NCBI GenBank assembly: GCA_028284635.1 | Contig: JANQRJ010000037.1 | Span: forward strand, 43,287 to 107,286 | DNA: 64,000 nt | DNA from: Pelagicoccus sp. | Lineage (GTDB): Bacteria > Verrucomicrobiota > Verrucomicrobiia > Opitutales > Opitutaceae | Direction of reading: 5' to 3' | Position numbers and translations under genes: made by a program | Part shown: positions 33,590-42,710 of the stretch, in pieces | Numbering within the stretch: the first letter of the stretch is position 1 | Layout: the number at the start of each line of letters is the position of its first letter | Notes under the pieces: generated by a model | Database searches by the model: none | The model's input: the letters and a program-made list of their open reading frames with translations, nothing else | What the model was told of the DNA's origin: nothing

Positions 33590-35620
33590 TTATTTGCCGC
33601 TTGTTGTCGTCAAATGGGAGGGCTGATGAGGCGTTAGGGATTTTCTGATAATTGGCTTTTTATAGCCAGCTACTGCACTCGTTTCCAAGCCTTCCTTTAC
33701 CGCAACAGCTTGTAGCGCGTCGATATCCTCGATAGCGAATGCCGTGGTGAATATTGGCGACTCAGCTGTAGGATCCGTGCCGTCAAGCGTGTAGTGGATC
33801 GTCGCATGTTGGGTGCCCGTTCGCATGAAAACGTAAGTCTCGTCATCCTCGGGGTATATATATATGTCGGGAGCGACGCAGGTGCCGAGTGGCGTGAAGG
33901 TGTCTTCGAATGTAGGGCCGTCGTAGAGCGCGATGATTCGAGGCCAGTCATTCTCTATAGAGCCGATCGTGTATCCAAGGCGAGCGTCCGCCCCATGTCG
34001 ATGGGCGAAGCGACCGACTCCATCTTCGATAGCGAAACGCCCGTCCGCGCTACTCGGACCCCAGGTGTCGCGATAATTCTCGCAGCCTTCTCCTCCTTCC
34101 CAGGGAGAGCAGCTGAGGCTTCGATCTGAAGCTTGTGGCGCGGCTATTGGATCGGGGAAGGCCCAGACTCCGTGGCGGCCGACTCTATCCGCATACTCGA
34201 TCGGCTCGTCGGTATTCACAATCGCTCTGAATTCCGGAAATAGAAGCATCATAGCGGCAAAGGCCCTAACGCCGCCAGCGGACACGGAGAAGTAGGATGT
34301 TCCTGCGGATCCCGGAGGGCCGTCGACGTAGCCGTAGGGATCGGCCATCGTCTTTTGGCCGACGCCTGCTTTACAAGTTCCAGGCGCGTCTGTGTAGCAC
34401 CTTCCTTTGTGCAGTTCCGCCCAGTACCGGACGTCGTCCCAAGGTATCTTCGTGCTTCCAGGCACTCTGACGCGATGATCGTCTCCCCAGAGCAGGACTC
34501 CAGTCTGTCCTCTTACGACTTGACGCATTTCCTGCGGGCCCCGTTTGACTTCGCTCGAGCCGAAGTTCTCGACGATGGTTTTCTTCATTCGATTCCCCTT
34601 GGAAGGGTCTTTCAAGAGGGCGGCGTAAAAGGCAGGCGTATTGAACTGCCCTCCCGATTGTCCCGCGCCGCTGCTCCAGGCTCCAGGAAACTCCTCTCGG
34701 CCGTAGCGAGCATGCCAAGTGTCTTGCCCGTGCGCCAACAGCGATGCCAAAACCATCTTCTTGTCCTCTACCGAATCCGGTCCCAGCAAGGCATATAGGG
34801 TGCTGGTTATCGCAGACATCCAGCCTGCGGCATAGTTGTGATGGAGCAAATGCGCTCGGAAAGCTCTGCCTCCTTCAGAGTACTTTCTATACTCCGTGCC
34901 GTCCCAAGTCCACATGCCAAACACTTCGGTGGAGTGGTTCCAGCGCCTGGCCATTTTTTCAGGGTTGGAAATGCTATTAGCGAAAGAGTGGGATGGAAGC
35001 CGTGTCAGATCGAAATCGTCCCAGGTCAGGAGGTCCTTTTTGTCCCCGACTATATTCGGTCGTATCGAGTTTCGCCCTTCGTCGGGTGGAACCTCCGCCA
35101 TTATCGTGACGATGCAGTAGGCGTCCACCGCTCCTCCTTCGATTCCCTTCGTTCCTGCTTTTGAGGTCTCTTCCTCATTGCGCTGCATGCATGCCACGAG
35201 GGAGATACACGATTCCGCTGGCGGCGTGTAGAGTTTTGGCAGATGAGGAAGGTCATCCTGGCTCTTATCGTTGCTGCCATACCTCTTGTCGCCCTGCCAA
35301 AGCAGACCATGGTCGTGCAGGAGCGGATCGGCGTCCAGGGCCAGCAAATCGGTTTGACCACTCTTTCCGGAGCCTGTCAGTCCCAGCAACCTGACCCCTG
35401 TGTCGCCCTCCGCTGGAGCTACCCAGTAGCTTCCGCATGCGAACTGGCCCACCTGCGGATCGCTTCCGTTCTCGGACTCGAAACTCCAGTTGAAATGAGC
35501 GGGCCGATTGTTCTTGTGAACCGTCGTTTGAGATTCGACTACGAGTTCGAAGTCGATCGCGGCTTCGACGGTGGCTGCAAGCGCTGTCGAGAATAGGGCT
35601 GCGTATGCGAGTTTGTTCAT
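33590..35620 (-). CDS. Secreted protein of unknown activity with beta-hexosaminidase-type C-terminal domain
   Basis: 676 aa. Signal peptide MNKLAYAALFSTALAATVEA. The central ~500 residues match no family I recognise; they include many Trp, His and Gly residues and a Cys-rich stretch (SLSCSPWEGGEGCENYRDTWG). Residues ~600-650 (TIHYTLDGTDPTAESPIFTTAF) are the CHB_HEX_C-type domain found at the end of secreted glycan-active enzymes. The location inside an exopolysaccharide locus suggests a lyase, hydrolase or modifying enzyme acting on the product outside the cell. That is inference; I see no catalytic signature to prove it. It carries no exosortase tail. Confidence 0.7.
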   Translation of the reverse strand: MNKLAYAALFSTALAATVEAAIDFELVVESQTTVHKNNRPAHFNWSFESENGSDPQVGQFACGSYWVAPAEGDTGVRLLGLTGSGKSGQTDLLALDADPLLHDHGLLWQGDKRYGSNDKSQDDLPHLPKLYTPPAESCISLVACMQRNEEETSKAGTKGIEGGAVDAYCIVTIMAEVPPDEGRNSIRPNIVGDKKDLLTWDDFDLTRLPSHSFANSISNPEKMARRWNHSTEVFGMWTWDGTEYRKYSEGGRAFRAHLLHHNYAAGWMSAITSTLYALLGPDSVEDKKMVLASLLAHGQDTWHARYGREEFPGAWSSGAGQSGGQFNTPAFYAALLKDPSKGNRMKKTIVENFGSSEVKRGPQEMRQVVRGQTGVLLWGDDHRVRVPGSTKIPWDDVRYWAELHKGRCYTDAPGTCKAGVGQKTMADPYGYVDGPPGSAGTSYFSVSAGGVRAFAAMMLLFPEFRAIVNTDEPIEYADRVGRHGVWAFPDPIAAPQASDRSLSCSPWEGGEGCENYRDTWGPSSADGRFAIEDGVGRFAHRHGADARLGYTIGSIENDWPRIIALYDGPTFEDTFTPLGTCVAPDIYIYPEDDETYVFMRTGTQHATIHYTLDGTDPTAESPIFTTAFAIEDIDALQAVAVKEGLETSAVAGYKKPIIRKSLTPHQPSHLTTTSGK

Positions 35621-35955
35621 AAAGTTGGCTTTTTTCTTTCGACCTGCACGTGGCAGATGGGGACTAGCGGTTCTTTTACTGTTTCAGAGAGGAACGTTTC
35701 AAGCATGCTTGGTTCCGTGTTTTGAAAAGCGGATATTGTGTTAAAAAATCGCTATTAACGCGCGATAGTCGAGTAGCGTCTGACTGATTGTTCCGTATCG
35801 ACCTGACGAGTCCGCAATGAATCGCCCTATGGGATTTTCACCTTCGAAGACTTTTCCCCTGATGCTGGAAGCGAGAAGGATGGAGATTCTTCCGGAGATC
35901 CGTGAGCTGAGTGGCGGGAGTCTCGGCATAGAGGTTTTTACTCGGTTGCAGTAGC
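35621..35955. other. Intergenic region inside the polysaccharide locus
   Basis: 335 bases between the secreted protein and the second sulfotransferase. A 62-codon open frame (35741-35929 minus) has no recognisable product. A GG-N10-GC match upstream of the 35620 start (35700-35720) is poor at both boxes. It is the largest gap in the locus between 17 and 48 kb and may hold a promoter for the downstream half. Confidence 0.45.
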
Positions 35956-36933
35956 TTAGAGCGTCCAGTGCCGTTCCTCGGCGTAGTATTCAGGCGCGTT
36001 TTCAAGATATCCCTTCTTGAGAAGATGTACCTCTTCCGGGTCGAGAATGCTCTTCCATTTATCTATCATCTGCCTGGAGTCCCTTTTCAGGTCGTATTTC
36101 CCAGGTTCGTAGGATTTTTGCGACGATCGCGAACTTCCCCTGACCAGCGTTTCCATCTGATCGTCCCAAGATAGCCCGGAGAACAGGCAGAGCTTTTCAA
36201 ACATGGAACCTGGCGATTCGCATATCTCCTCGTAAGACACAACCACCTTGTCCTTATGTCGCGCTAGCGTCTCGAGCGTCAGTTTTTGAACGATCGCCTG
36301 AAGAGCTCCAAGTTGCTCCCAAAAGCTCGCTTCTTCTGATAACGCGAATCGCTCGCTCAGCCTGTCCATCGTTTCTTTGCTGAACCGGGTCGAGAATTGG
36401 CTGCCGCTCCAACCTTGCGAGTTGAAGCTCGCCGCTACCGCAGCCGGATGCCTGACCAGATAGATCACAAGCGGATTGAATTCTCCTATCATCCAGTCGA
36501 GGGCCAAAGGATTCACCTCTTTCACCACAACACGTCTCTTTTTTCTCTCCACGAGCTTCCATTGGCTTGGTGTAACGACGATCCTGTGGTCGAATTTTGG
36601 CATGCCTTTGAAAGCATGGCGTGCCCATCGTCTGTAGAGCTCCGTGTTATTGCATTTCTCTAGCTCGAAGAACGAAACACGAGGAGAGCATTTGCTCATG
36701 TACGATTGCGTTATCGGTTCTCTGAGATAGGCGGCGTCGCTGGCGGCCCCAAGGATAGAACCGATCCAGCTTGATCCGCCTCGTGGCAGTGAGATCAGAA
36801 GAACGCTGCGTCTTCGGATTGGAAGAAATTTGTTTGCGCATTCCACGATCTCGGGAAGTGCCAACGCTGGCGATGGACATGCTTTAAAAAGGCGAAGCCT
36901 TGTGCGTATTCTGTGTCTGATAGCCTTGAGCAT
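35956..36933 (-). CDS. Sulfotransferase (second, divergent)
   Basis: 325 aa. PAPS-binding loop SVLLISLPRGGSSWIGSIL near residue 43 and the 3'-phosphate motif LVIYLVRHPAAVAASF near residue 155, then VVSYEEICESPG. The N-terminus is basic and non-membrane. Only distantly like the sulfotransferase at 18518. Together they point to a glycan sulfated at two positions. It sits 57 bases after the Wzy-like gene. Confidence 0.85.
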   Translation of the reverse strand: MLKAIRHRIRTRLRLFKACPSPALALPEIVECANKFLPIRRRSVLLISLPRGGSSWIGSILGAASDAAYLREPITQSYMSKCSPRVSFFELEKCNNTELYRRWARHAFKGMPKFDHRIVVTPSQWKLVERKKRRVVVKEVNPLALDWMIGEFNPLVIYLVRHPAAVAASFNSQGWSGSQFSTRFSKETMDRLSERFALSEEASFWEQLGALQAIVQKLTLETLARHKDKVVVSYEEICESPGSMFEKLCLFSGLSWDDQMETLVRGSSRSSQKSYEPGKYDLKRDSRQMIDKWKSILDPEEVHLLKKGYLENAPEYYAEERHWTL

Positions 36934-36990
36934 CTTTTTTGGTCTAGCTTCTCCGCTGGTCGTTCCGTTGCCTTCCAGTGCGCTAACGTC

Positions 36991-38280
36991 CTAGACGCTC
37001 TGCTCCCGTTTTCCTGCGTCAGAGTCGCTGATCGCGCTGCTGCTTTGGAAGTTTATAATCGCTGGGCCGAGCGCTATTAGCATGAAGAGGTTCGCATAGG
37101 ATTGATCGAAGTACGCTACGGATAGGAAGCTTGTCGCGTGCGCTACGAGAGAACAGCCGAGACACCAGAGTCCAAAATTCTCCGTGGAGTTTTCGAAATT
37201 CGTTGCCCTGAGACGGATGCCATAGGTTTTGAAGCCGTAGTAGAGGATCGCGACGAATGCCAGCAGCAAGCCCATTCCGCCTGTTACTCCAAATTGTAGA
37301 TAGTAGTTTGTGATATCCGTGTGCCTCGAACTCCAACTAACGCCGGAGAACATCCAATTGCGTGTGTAGTCCGTACCGAAAAGCCACCAATCGCCGAAAT
37401 CGTTTATAGCGCTGTCGATAAGCTTGGCTCTGTGATATCCCGTGCTGCCTCCGGCGAGGTCCATTCTTGCCATCAAGTACCAAATGCCTCGTGTGCTAAT
37501 CAGGTGCAGCACGAAAACCATAACGAGACCGATTCGTTGTATCATGCTGAGCCAGCGTCGCGCTGGCCAGACCATGAGTGCCGCTGCCGTGACAATGGCT
37601 GCGGCCATGGGCCCGCTTGAAGCAGAGGAAACGACGATGGCTAAGCTTGCTCCAATCCCGACGATGCCGTGGATTTTTTTTCGCCGCCAGAGAATCAACG
37701 CAAAGGGAAGCGCTGCTGCTCCTACCGTTCCGGAGAGTATCGCGTGCTGGAACGGGCCGAGAGCTCTATTCCTATCGCCTCTCACCATGGAACTGTCGGC
37801 CCGAGCTCCCAAGTGGTAGTAGATGTTTTGACGCGTCCTTTGCTCGAAGGTGAGAAGCGCGGCGAGAGGCAGGAGCAGAAGGATCATCGCTATTGTGTAT
37901 CGCTCGATTAGTTTGTCTCCGACGAGCAGACTTCTGCCATATAGATAGGTGCCGTGAACATTCAGGATCAGGCCTAAGTTTTGACTGATGGGGCTGGGGA
38001 TATCCAGTCTCGGAGCGGCCGAAACCAGGAGGGCTATCGTCGAGAATACATAGAAGGCTTTGTCGAGTGTGCAGGTCGGCTTGAAAACTAGGGTGCCACT
38101 GATTCCGGCCCGAATGAGCCCGCAGAGGATCATGATTCGGACTGGCGTTAGGTTGGGGATGATTTCCAGGTCTCCCAGATGGAAGCAGGCTATCAAGATG
38201 GGCGTAAAAGCCCATTTTCTGGGGATGAGGAACTGAAGGATGGCGAGAAGCGCCGTTGCAGCTATAAGAAGTGGAGGCAT
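36991..38280 (-). CDS. O-antigen ligase/polymerase-like membrane protein (Wzy-like)
   Basis: 429 aa, about eleven hydrophobic segments. A large loop has ADSSMVRGDRNRALGPFQHAIL, and a second loop STGYHRAKLIDSAINDFGDWWLFG, with HTDITNYYLQFGVTGG, both familiar from Wzy/WaaL proteins whose loop Arg/His residues bind the lipid-linked sugar. It would polymerise repeat units at the periplasmic face. Its natural partner, a Wzx flippase, is not seen; an ABC exporter is. Seven bases separate it from the pyruvyltransferase-family gene upstream. Confidence 0.85.
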   Translation of the reverse strand: MPPLLIAATALLAILQFLIPRKWAFTPILIACFHLGDLEIIPNLTPVRIMILCGLIRAGISGTLVFKPTCTLDKAFYVFSTIALLVSAAPRLDIPSPISQNLGLILNVHGTYLYGRSLLVGDKLIERYTIAMILLLLPLAALLTFEQRTRQNIYYHLGARADSSMVRGDRNRALGPFQHAILSGTVGAAALPFALILWRRKKIHGIVGIGASLAIVVSSASSGPMAAAIVTAAALMVWPARRWLSMIQRIGLVMVFVLHLISTRGIWYLMARMDLAGGSTGYHRAKLIDSAINDFGDWWLFGTDYTRNWMFSGVSWSSRHTDITNYYLQFGVTGGMGLLLAFVAILYYGFKTYGIRLRATNFENSTENFGLWCLGCSLVAHATSFLSVAYFDQSYANLFMLIALGPAIINFQSSSAISDSDAGKREQSV

Positions 38281-38287
38281 CGCTGGC

Positions 38288-39331
38288 TTAGATTCTTCGG
38301 TTACGGTAGTCCTCCTTGAGAGAGGCTACCCGCTCCTCTAATTGCTCGATTTTTTCGGATCTGACCTGGTCCGAGGACAGGTTAGGTTTAAGCTGAGCGA
38401 TTTCCGTTAGAGCCTTGGCCATTTTCGACCTGTGTTTCCGGTTCCATATTGAGATCGGGTATGCGTCTCGAGCGTTTGAGATTCCGGCGATGACTTTTCG
38501 TCTCGAATTGCGAACGGCTCTTTTTAGTTCGATTTGCATGCGATACATTCGCCCAGGCTTTTTGACTGGGCTGGGAGCCGTTTCGGGACTGAGTGCAGCA
38601 GTCTCTATTTTGTATGGATCGACTTGATAGCTGATATTCGTTGGTCGGGCGCTATTGTAGACGTATTCGAAGAAGTCTGACATGGGAAAGTCGATCATGC
38701 TTCGCTCCAATCCAACGGAATCGTACCAATCCACCCACTTGAAAGGAAGAAACTTTGGAGAAATGCTGACTGGAAGCCAGTGCACCCTGAAGAGATCCGC
38801 GAGTATCGCGCCATGTAGGGATTCGGTTATCACAAGTTCGCTGGTTGCGATGGATCGAAGTATCGTGTCGAGGTCCCCGAGGGGGTTCAAGTAGTTCGTT
38901 TCCGCTTCTGCGCAGATTGGCGCCCAGTTTCCGGAATCCGCGCTGTTCCAGTGAGGGATAAAGGTAGTGCCTTTTCTCTCCAGGGTGTGATAGTTGGCAT
39001 ATTGGGGAAGCAGGCTTATCAACCAAGCTCCATCGATGATCCCCAGCTTCTCAGGCAGTTCGAAGCATTTTGCGGTTTGCGGTCCGCGCACGAAATAGAA
39101 TTTCCAATCAGCGTAGGTTTCTGGGCGAGGGATAGCCCCGTAGCCACTGCCCGTCCCGAAAACGACCTTCTTGCCCTCCAGTCGGTTTATACTGGATTTC
39201 AGAAGCGACCCTATGCCGATAAGACGGATATCATCATCGTCGTCGAGGTATTCCGAAAGCAATTCCGGCCAGATTCGGCTGTTCAGATAGTCGCCGAAAT
39301 TAGTGGTTCCATGCCAATAAAATGGTTTCAT
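38288..39331 (-). CDS. Polysaccharide pyruvyltransferase family protein (3)
   Basis: 347 aa. HGTTNFGDYLNSRIWPELL at the start, LIGIGSLLKS, VFGTGSGYG, YFVRGPQTAKCFEL and the diagnostic VITESLHGAILADLFRVHWLPV identify the PF04230 family. The C-terminal ~60 residues are a predicted coiled coil (HRSKMAKALTEIAQLK, EKIEQLEERVASLKEDY), which is unusual for the family and may mediate membrane or partner binding. Adds pyruvate ketals if typical. Confidence 0.86.
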   Translation of the reverse strand: MKPFYWHGTTNFGDYLNSRIWPELLSEYLDDDDDIRLIGIGSLLKSSINRLEGKKVVFGTGSGYGAIPRPETYADWKFYFVRGPQTAKCFELPEKLGIIDGAWLISLLPQYANYHTLERKGTTFIPHWNSADSGNWAPICAEAETNYLNPLGDLDTILRSIATSELVITESLHGAILADLFRVHWLPVSISPKFLPFKWVDWYDSVGLERSMIDFPMSDFFEYVYNSARPTNISYQVDPYKIETAALSPETAPSPVKKPGRMYRMQIELKRAVRNSRRKVIAGISNARDAYPISIWNRKHRSKMAKALTEIAQLKPNLSSDQVRSEKIEQLEERVASLKEDYRNRRI

Positions 39332-39416
39332 GAAGCGATCTGTTTCTCACTCAAGCGCGGTATGCAGCGCTGGGAGAATTGGGCCGTTTTTCGACATTCC
39401 GTTTTTGCTTTGCGTA

Positions 39417-40724
39417 TCATCGTGTGGCTGTGGCTCTCGAGGATGGGCTTCCAATGGTTTCGTGGTAGAAGCCTATCAGCTTCTCGAATCTTATTTCCCA
39501 ATCGGCCACTTCTCGCACTCGTTTGAGGGCGCCTGCCGAAAGCTGTGGCAGATCGGCTCTGTTCTGATCGATATGGGCGATGGCTTTAGCAAGGTCCTTG
39601 GCGTATTGTTCGGGGGTCGTTGGATCCACGAGGAAGCCACAGTCATCCGTGATCACGTAGCCGGGGCCGCCATTTCGGGCTGTTATGAGTGGCAGGCCGA
39701 AGCCGAGTGCCTCGAAGACGACAGTGCCGCTAGGTTCGCGGAAACTGGGGAAAAGGAAAACGTCGCACCGCTTGTACCATTCGAAGACTTCGCTGCGAGG
39801 TATTCTGCCATGAAAATTGACTTTATCGGCGACGCCGAGGCGCGTCGCTTCGGCTTTGCATGCCTCGAGCATGTCGCCGATGCCAATGACTTCAAGAGTC
39901 ACGTTCGAGCTCTTCGCTGCGATCGCAACGGCTCGGATGGCATCGATTACCCCTTTTGTTCGGATGATCCGACCCACGAAAATCAGTCGAAGCGGTCGGT
40001 CAGTCAGCTCTTCCCTTTCAATTGGGGCGTCTAGGATCTGGTCGGGACCTGTCTCCGCCATGATTTCAAAGCGCTTGATTCCGATTGGGCTGAGAAACTC
40101 CTCGACGTAGGGAGCGACTCCGAGGACCAAGCTTGCCTGGGAGAAGGAGCGGCGCAGCCACGGATCGAAGCGAATGCGCAACGCGTCCAGGGAGCGAATC
40201 TTGCGGAACCACTGCTTGTCGCTGTACTCCGTCCGGAAGCCAATTGGGGTTGGAAGACTGCCTGCGTGCGGTCCGAGGATATAGGGAAGACCAAGCCCTG
40301 CGGCGGGTGAAGGATAGCGGAGAGCGACTGGGTTGACTTGATGAACGAGATCGAAGCTCTCGCCTTGGGCGAGACGTTCCTTTATCCAACGTCGCGCGAG
40401 TCTATAGAACTTCAAGTAGTGCGGCTTGAGTTCGTTGTCGAGACGCGCGAGCTTGCCCTTGAGTTTCGTGTGGGTCCAGTTGACAAGTTCCGCTGCCTGT
40501 ATTGGAGACGCGGCTGGGTCCCAATTTGGAGTGTGCGTGGTTAGAACTGTTGCATCGCATCGCTTGCAGATGCCTTCGACCCACTTGTAGGTGCACCAGC
40601 TTTCGCCTGCCACGTTTTTATCGAAGTAGGGCGCGATTACGAGCACCTTGGGAGAGGCACTATCCTGCTTCGATTCGGTATCGAAGCTTTGGTTTTCCGA
40701 GCTGTTTGACACGACGCGTTCCAT
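39417..40724 (-). CDS. Family 4 glycosyltransferase
   Basis: 435 aa. A low-complexity acidic N-terminus (about 25 residues) precedes PKVLVIAPYFDKNVAGESWCTYKWV. Donor half: LRLIFVGRIIRTKGVIDAIRAV, EVIGIGDM, and FPSFREPSGTVVFEALGFGLPLITA with the E-x7-E motif. Soluble GT-B enzyme. Twelve bases after the GT2 gene at 40737. Confidence 0.88.
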   Translation of the reverse strand: MERVVSNSSENQSFDTESKQDSASPKVLVIAPYFDKNVAGESWCTYKWVEGICKRCDATVLTTHTPNWDPAASPIQAAELVNWTHTKLKGKLARLDNELKPHYLKFYRLARRWIKERLAQGESFDLVHQVNPVALRYPSPAAGLGLPYILGPHAGSLPTPIGFRTEYSDKQWFRKIRSLDALRIRFDPWLRRSFSQASLVLGVAPYVEEFLSPIGIKRFEIMAETGPDQILDAPIEREELTDRPLRLIFVGRIIRTKGVIDAIRAVAIAAKSSNVTLEVIGIGDMLEACKAEATRLGVADKVNFHGRIPRSEVFEWYKRCDVFLFPSFREPSGTVVFEALGFGLPLITARNGGPGYVITDDCGFLVDPTTPEQYAKDLAKAIAHIDQNRADLPQLSAGALKRVREVADWEIRFEKLIGFYHETIGSPSSRATATR

Positions 40725-40736
40725 AGGAGCGAGATC

Positions 40737-41693
40737 CTAGGCTATAATGCCCTTTTTCATATTGGCGATGCGTCGCCAGGTTTCCGGCCTGAGGGGTTTT
40801 CGGTTCTTTAGCCGGGTCGGGGCGAGCTGCCTTGCAGAGGATAAAGCGCGAAAGTAGGCTTTCGAGTAGCCGTGTCGAAGCGAGTCTAGAAATGTGTATA
40901 TCGTTCTTGGTATAATGTAAGCCAGTCCTTTGAGGAGGGGGAACATCGCAAGCGTTATGAGGATTTGGTTGCGGTGCTTGTAGAAGGTTTTTATCTCGCT
41001 GCGACGCGATACCTGGTGTTCGTGATGAATGACCGATATATCTGGGCTGTATACAATGGACTTTCCGGTGTCGAGAAGGCGATAGGCGAGCTCGTACTCC
41101 TCGTAGTGCATATAGAGAATCTCGGGGTAGAGCTGAGCCTCCAGAAGCGAGGCCTTGCGGAAGGCGCAGCCTGTTCCGCTGAAGTAGCTGGTTTCGAAAC
41201 GCTTGTCTGCGAAACTCTCTATGGGAACGGGATGCCACCAGCGGGCGTAGTCTTCCGTTTTTCCGTCTGGCTGCAGCAGTCGGAAAGCGATTCCCGCTGC
41301 CTCGGGGAGTTCCTGAAAGGTTTCCAGAACCTTCTTCAGGCACTCGGTATCGGGCACGTTTACATCGCTGTCGAAGCCGACGATGATCTCTCCTCTCGAT
41401 TCGCGGATGCCTTTGTTCCGAGTGACTGCCGGTCCACCGTTTTGCTCGTTTACGAAGAGCCGTACATTTGGAAACGCTTCTCGGATGGCTTGGGGAGAAT
41501 CGTCTGGAGAGCAATCGTCGACTACGATGATCTCGTAGTCCACGTCTCGCTGTCTTGAGACATCCGCGAGCAGCGAGAGCATGCTGTCTTTGCGATTGTA
41601 GCTTGGAATTACGACGGAAATGACGGGCTGCTTGTCGTCTGTCGCTTCTGGGGCATTCGAGGCATATCGCGGGTTGGATTTGGCTTCTGACAT
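40737..41693 (-). CDS. Family 2 glycosyltransferase, rhamnosyltransferase-like
   Basis: 318 aa from ATG 41693. The frame stays open to 42578, but that part lies antisense-in-phase with the upstream gene and is arginine/serine/proline-rich filler, so it is not real. The start is preceded by AAAAGAGAT and lies 20 bases after the previous stop. Motifs: ISVVIPSYNRKDSMLSLL, YEIIVVDDCSPDDSPQ, VGFDSDVNVP, and YMHYEEYELAYRLLDTG. The last resembles the ED.D...R module of rhamnosyltransferases. The C-terminal hydrophobic stretch (ILITLAMFPLLKGLAYII) may be a membrane contact. Confidence 0.88.
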   Translation of the reverse strand: MSEAKSNPRYASNAPEATDDKQPVISVVIPSYNRKDSMLSLLADVSRQRDVDYEIIVVDDCSPDDSPQAIREAFPNVRLFVNEQNGGPAVTRNKGIRESRGEIIVGFDSDVNVPDTECLKKVLETFQELPEAAGIAFRLLQPDGKTEDYARWWHPVPIESFADKRFETSYFSGTGCAFRKASLLEAQLYPEILYMHYEEYELAYRLLDTGKSIVYSPDISVIHHEHQVSRRSEIKTFYKHRNQILITLAMFPLLKGLAYIIPRTIYTFLDSLRHGYSKAYFRALSSARQLAPTRLKNRKPLRPETWRRIANMKKGIIA

Positions 41694-41713
41694 CTCGTAT
41701 CTCTTTTCGCCGA

Positions 41714-42688
41714 CTATGCTTTCGATGGATGGCCGTTCGTCCAATCGGCCCGCCTTTTCCAGCCCACAACCCAGTGGGAATCCGATTTGCCTGCGAGCTT
41801 GAATAGCGTTGCGCGGAGGAAAACTCCGAATTTCAGGAAGCTGAGAGCGAGCGTGCGAGACAGTCCGCTCCAGTGCTTCTTGATGAGGCTGACCTTGCCT
41901 CGATGCAGCCAGATCATCTTTTGGGCGGATGTGGATGATTGGCCGACCTCGTGGATTGTGGTGGCGTCTGGCGTGATGACCGGCCTGTAGCCTGCCTTGC
42001 GGGCTTTCATCGCGAGATCCACGTCTTCGCCGTAGAGCCAAAAGTGTTCGTCGAAGCCATCGATTTTCTGCCAGGCCTCTTTCGAGGCGAGGAGGAAGCA
42101 GCCGGTGATCACGCCGACCTCGCGTACGGTGTCGCGTTGCCAAGGTCCTAGCGACTCGGGATCGAGAAAGGAGTTGTTGCGGAAGAGCGTACTTACGCCA
42201 GTGGCGAAGAGAAACAGGCTCCACACCGTGGGTTGGCCCCAGCATGAGGAGCGTTCGAGGGATATGCCGTCTTCCTTGAGGGTGCGCCCGCCGTAGAAAC
42301 CATATTGAGGGTTCGCTTTCGCGAAGGCGTGGACTTGGTCGACCGCGTGCTCGAGCACAACTGTATCGGGATTGAGGAGCAGCAGGTAGTCTGCTTGGGC
42401 TTTTCTTGCTGCAAGATTTACCGCTTTGGCGAAGCCGAGATTCTCGCCCGGAGCGACCAGAGTGACTTCGGGGAAACTTTCTTCTATAATTGTCGGAGTG
42501 CGGTCCTGGGAGCAGTTGTCTACGACGATGATTTCCTGGCCGATCTCGCGGCGTTGCTTTTGCAGGCTTTCGAGGCACGCGACGATTTGCTCTTCCGAAT
42601 TGTAGGTGACAATAATGACGGTCACATCCGGCTTTATTTGGCCGGCTTTCGGTTCCGAGGCAGTCGGCATAGCTGATGTCCGATTCAT
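41714..42688 (-). CDS. Family 2 glycosyltransferase, rhamnosyltransferase-like
   Basis: 324 aa. VTVIIVTYNSEEQIVACLES, EIIVVDNCSQDRTPTII, NLGFAKAVNLAARKA, LLLNPDTVV and FWLYGEDVDLAMKARKAGYRP are the standard order of WbbL/rhamnosyl-type GT2 enzymes. The GEDVDL motif is the probable catalytic base region. Lies between the hexapeptide acyltransferase (22 bases) and the next GT2 (20 bases). Confidence 0.92.
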   Translation of the reverse strand: MNRTSAMPTASEPKAGQIKPDVTVIIVTYNSEEQIVACLESLQKQRREIGQEIIVVDNCSQDRTPTIIEESFPEVTLVAPGENLGFAKAVNLAARKAQADYLLLLNPDTVVLEHAVDQVHAFAKANPQYGFYGGRTLKEDGISLERSSCWGQPTVWSLFLFATGVSTLFRNNSFLDPESLGPWQRDTVREVGVITGCFLLASKEAWQKIDGFDEHFWLYGEDVDLAMKARKAGYRPVITPDATTIHEVGQSSTSAQKMIWLHRGKVSLIKKHWSGLSRTLALSFLKFGVFLRATLFKLAGKSDSHWVVGWKRRADWTNGHPSKA

Positions 42689-42710
42689 TTGGATCTCTAA
42701 AAAGTCTTCC

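Noticed and set aside
35700..35720. GG-N10-GC match upstream of the secreted protein at 35620
   Set aside because: Only GG/GC agree; the rest of the -24 and -12 boxes does not, so chance is likely.
41694..42578. N-terminal extension fusing the GT2 gene at 40737 to a 613-residue frame
   Set aside because: The extra part lies over the upstream GT2 gene in another phase and is Arg/Ser/Pro-rich; a good start with ribosome-binding sequence exists at 41693.
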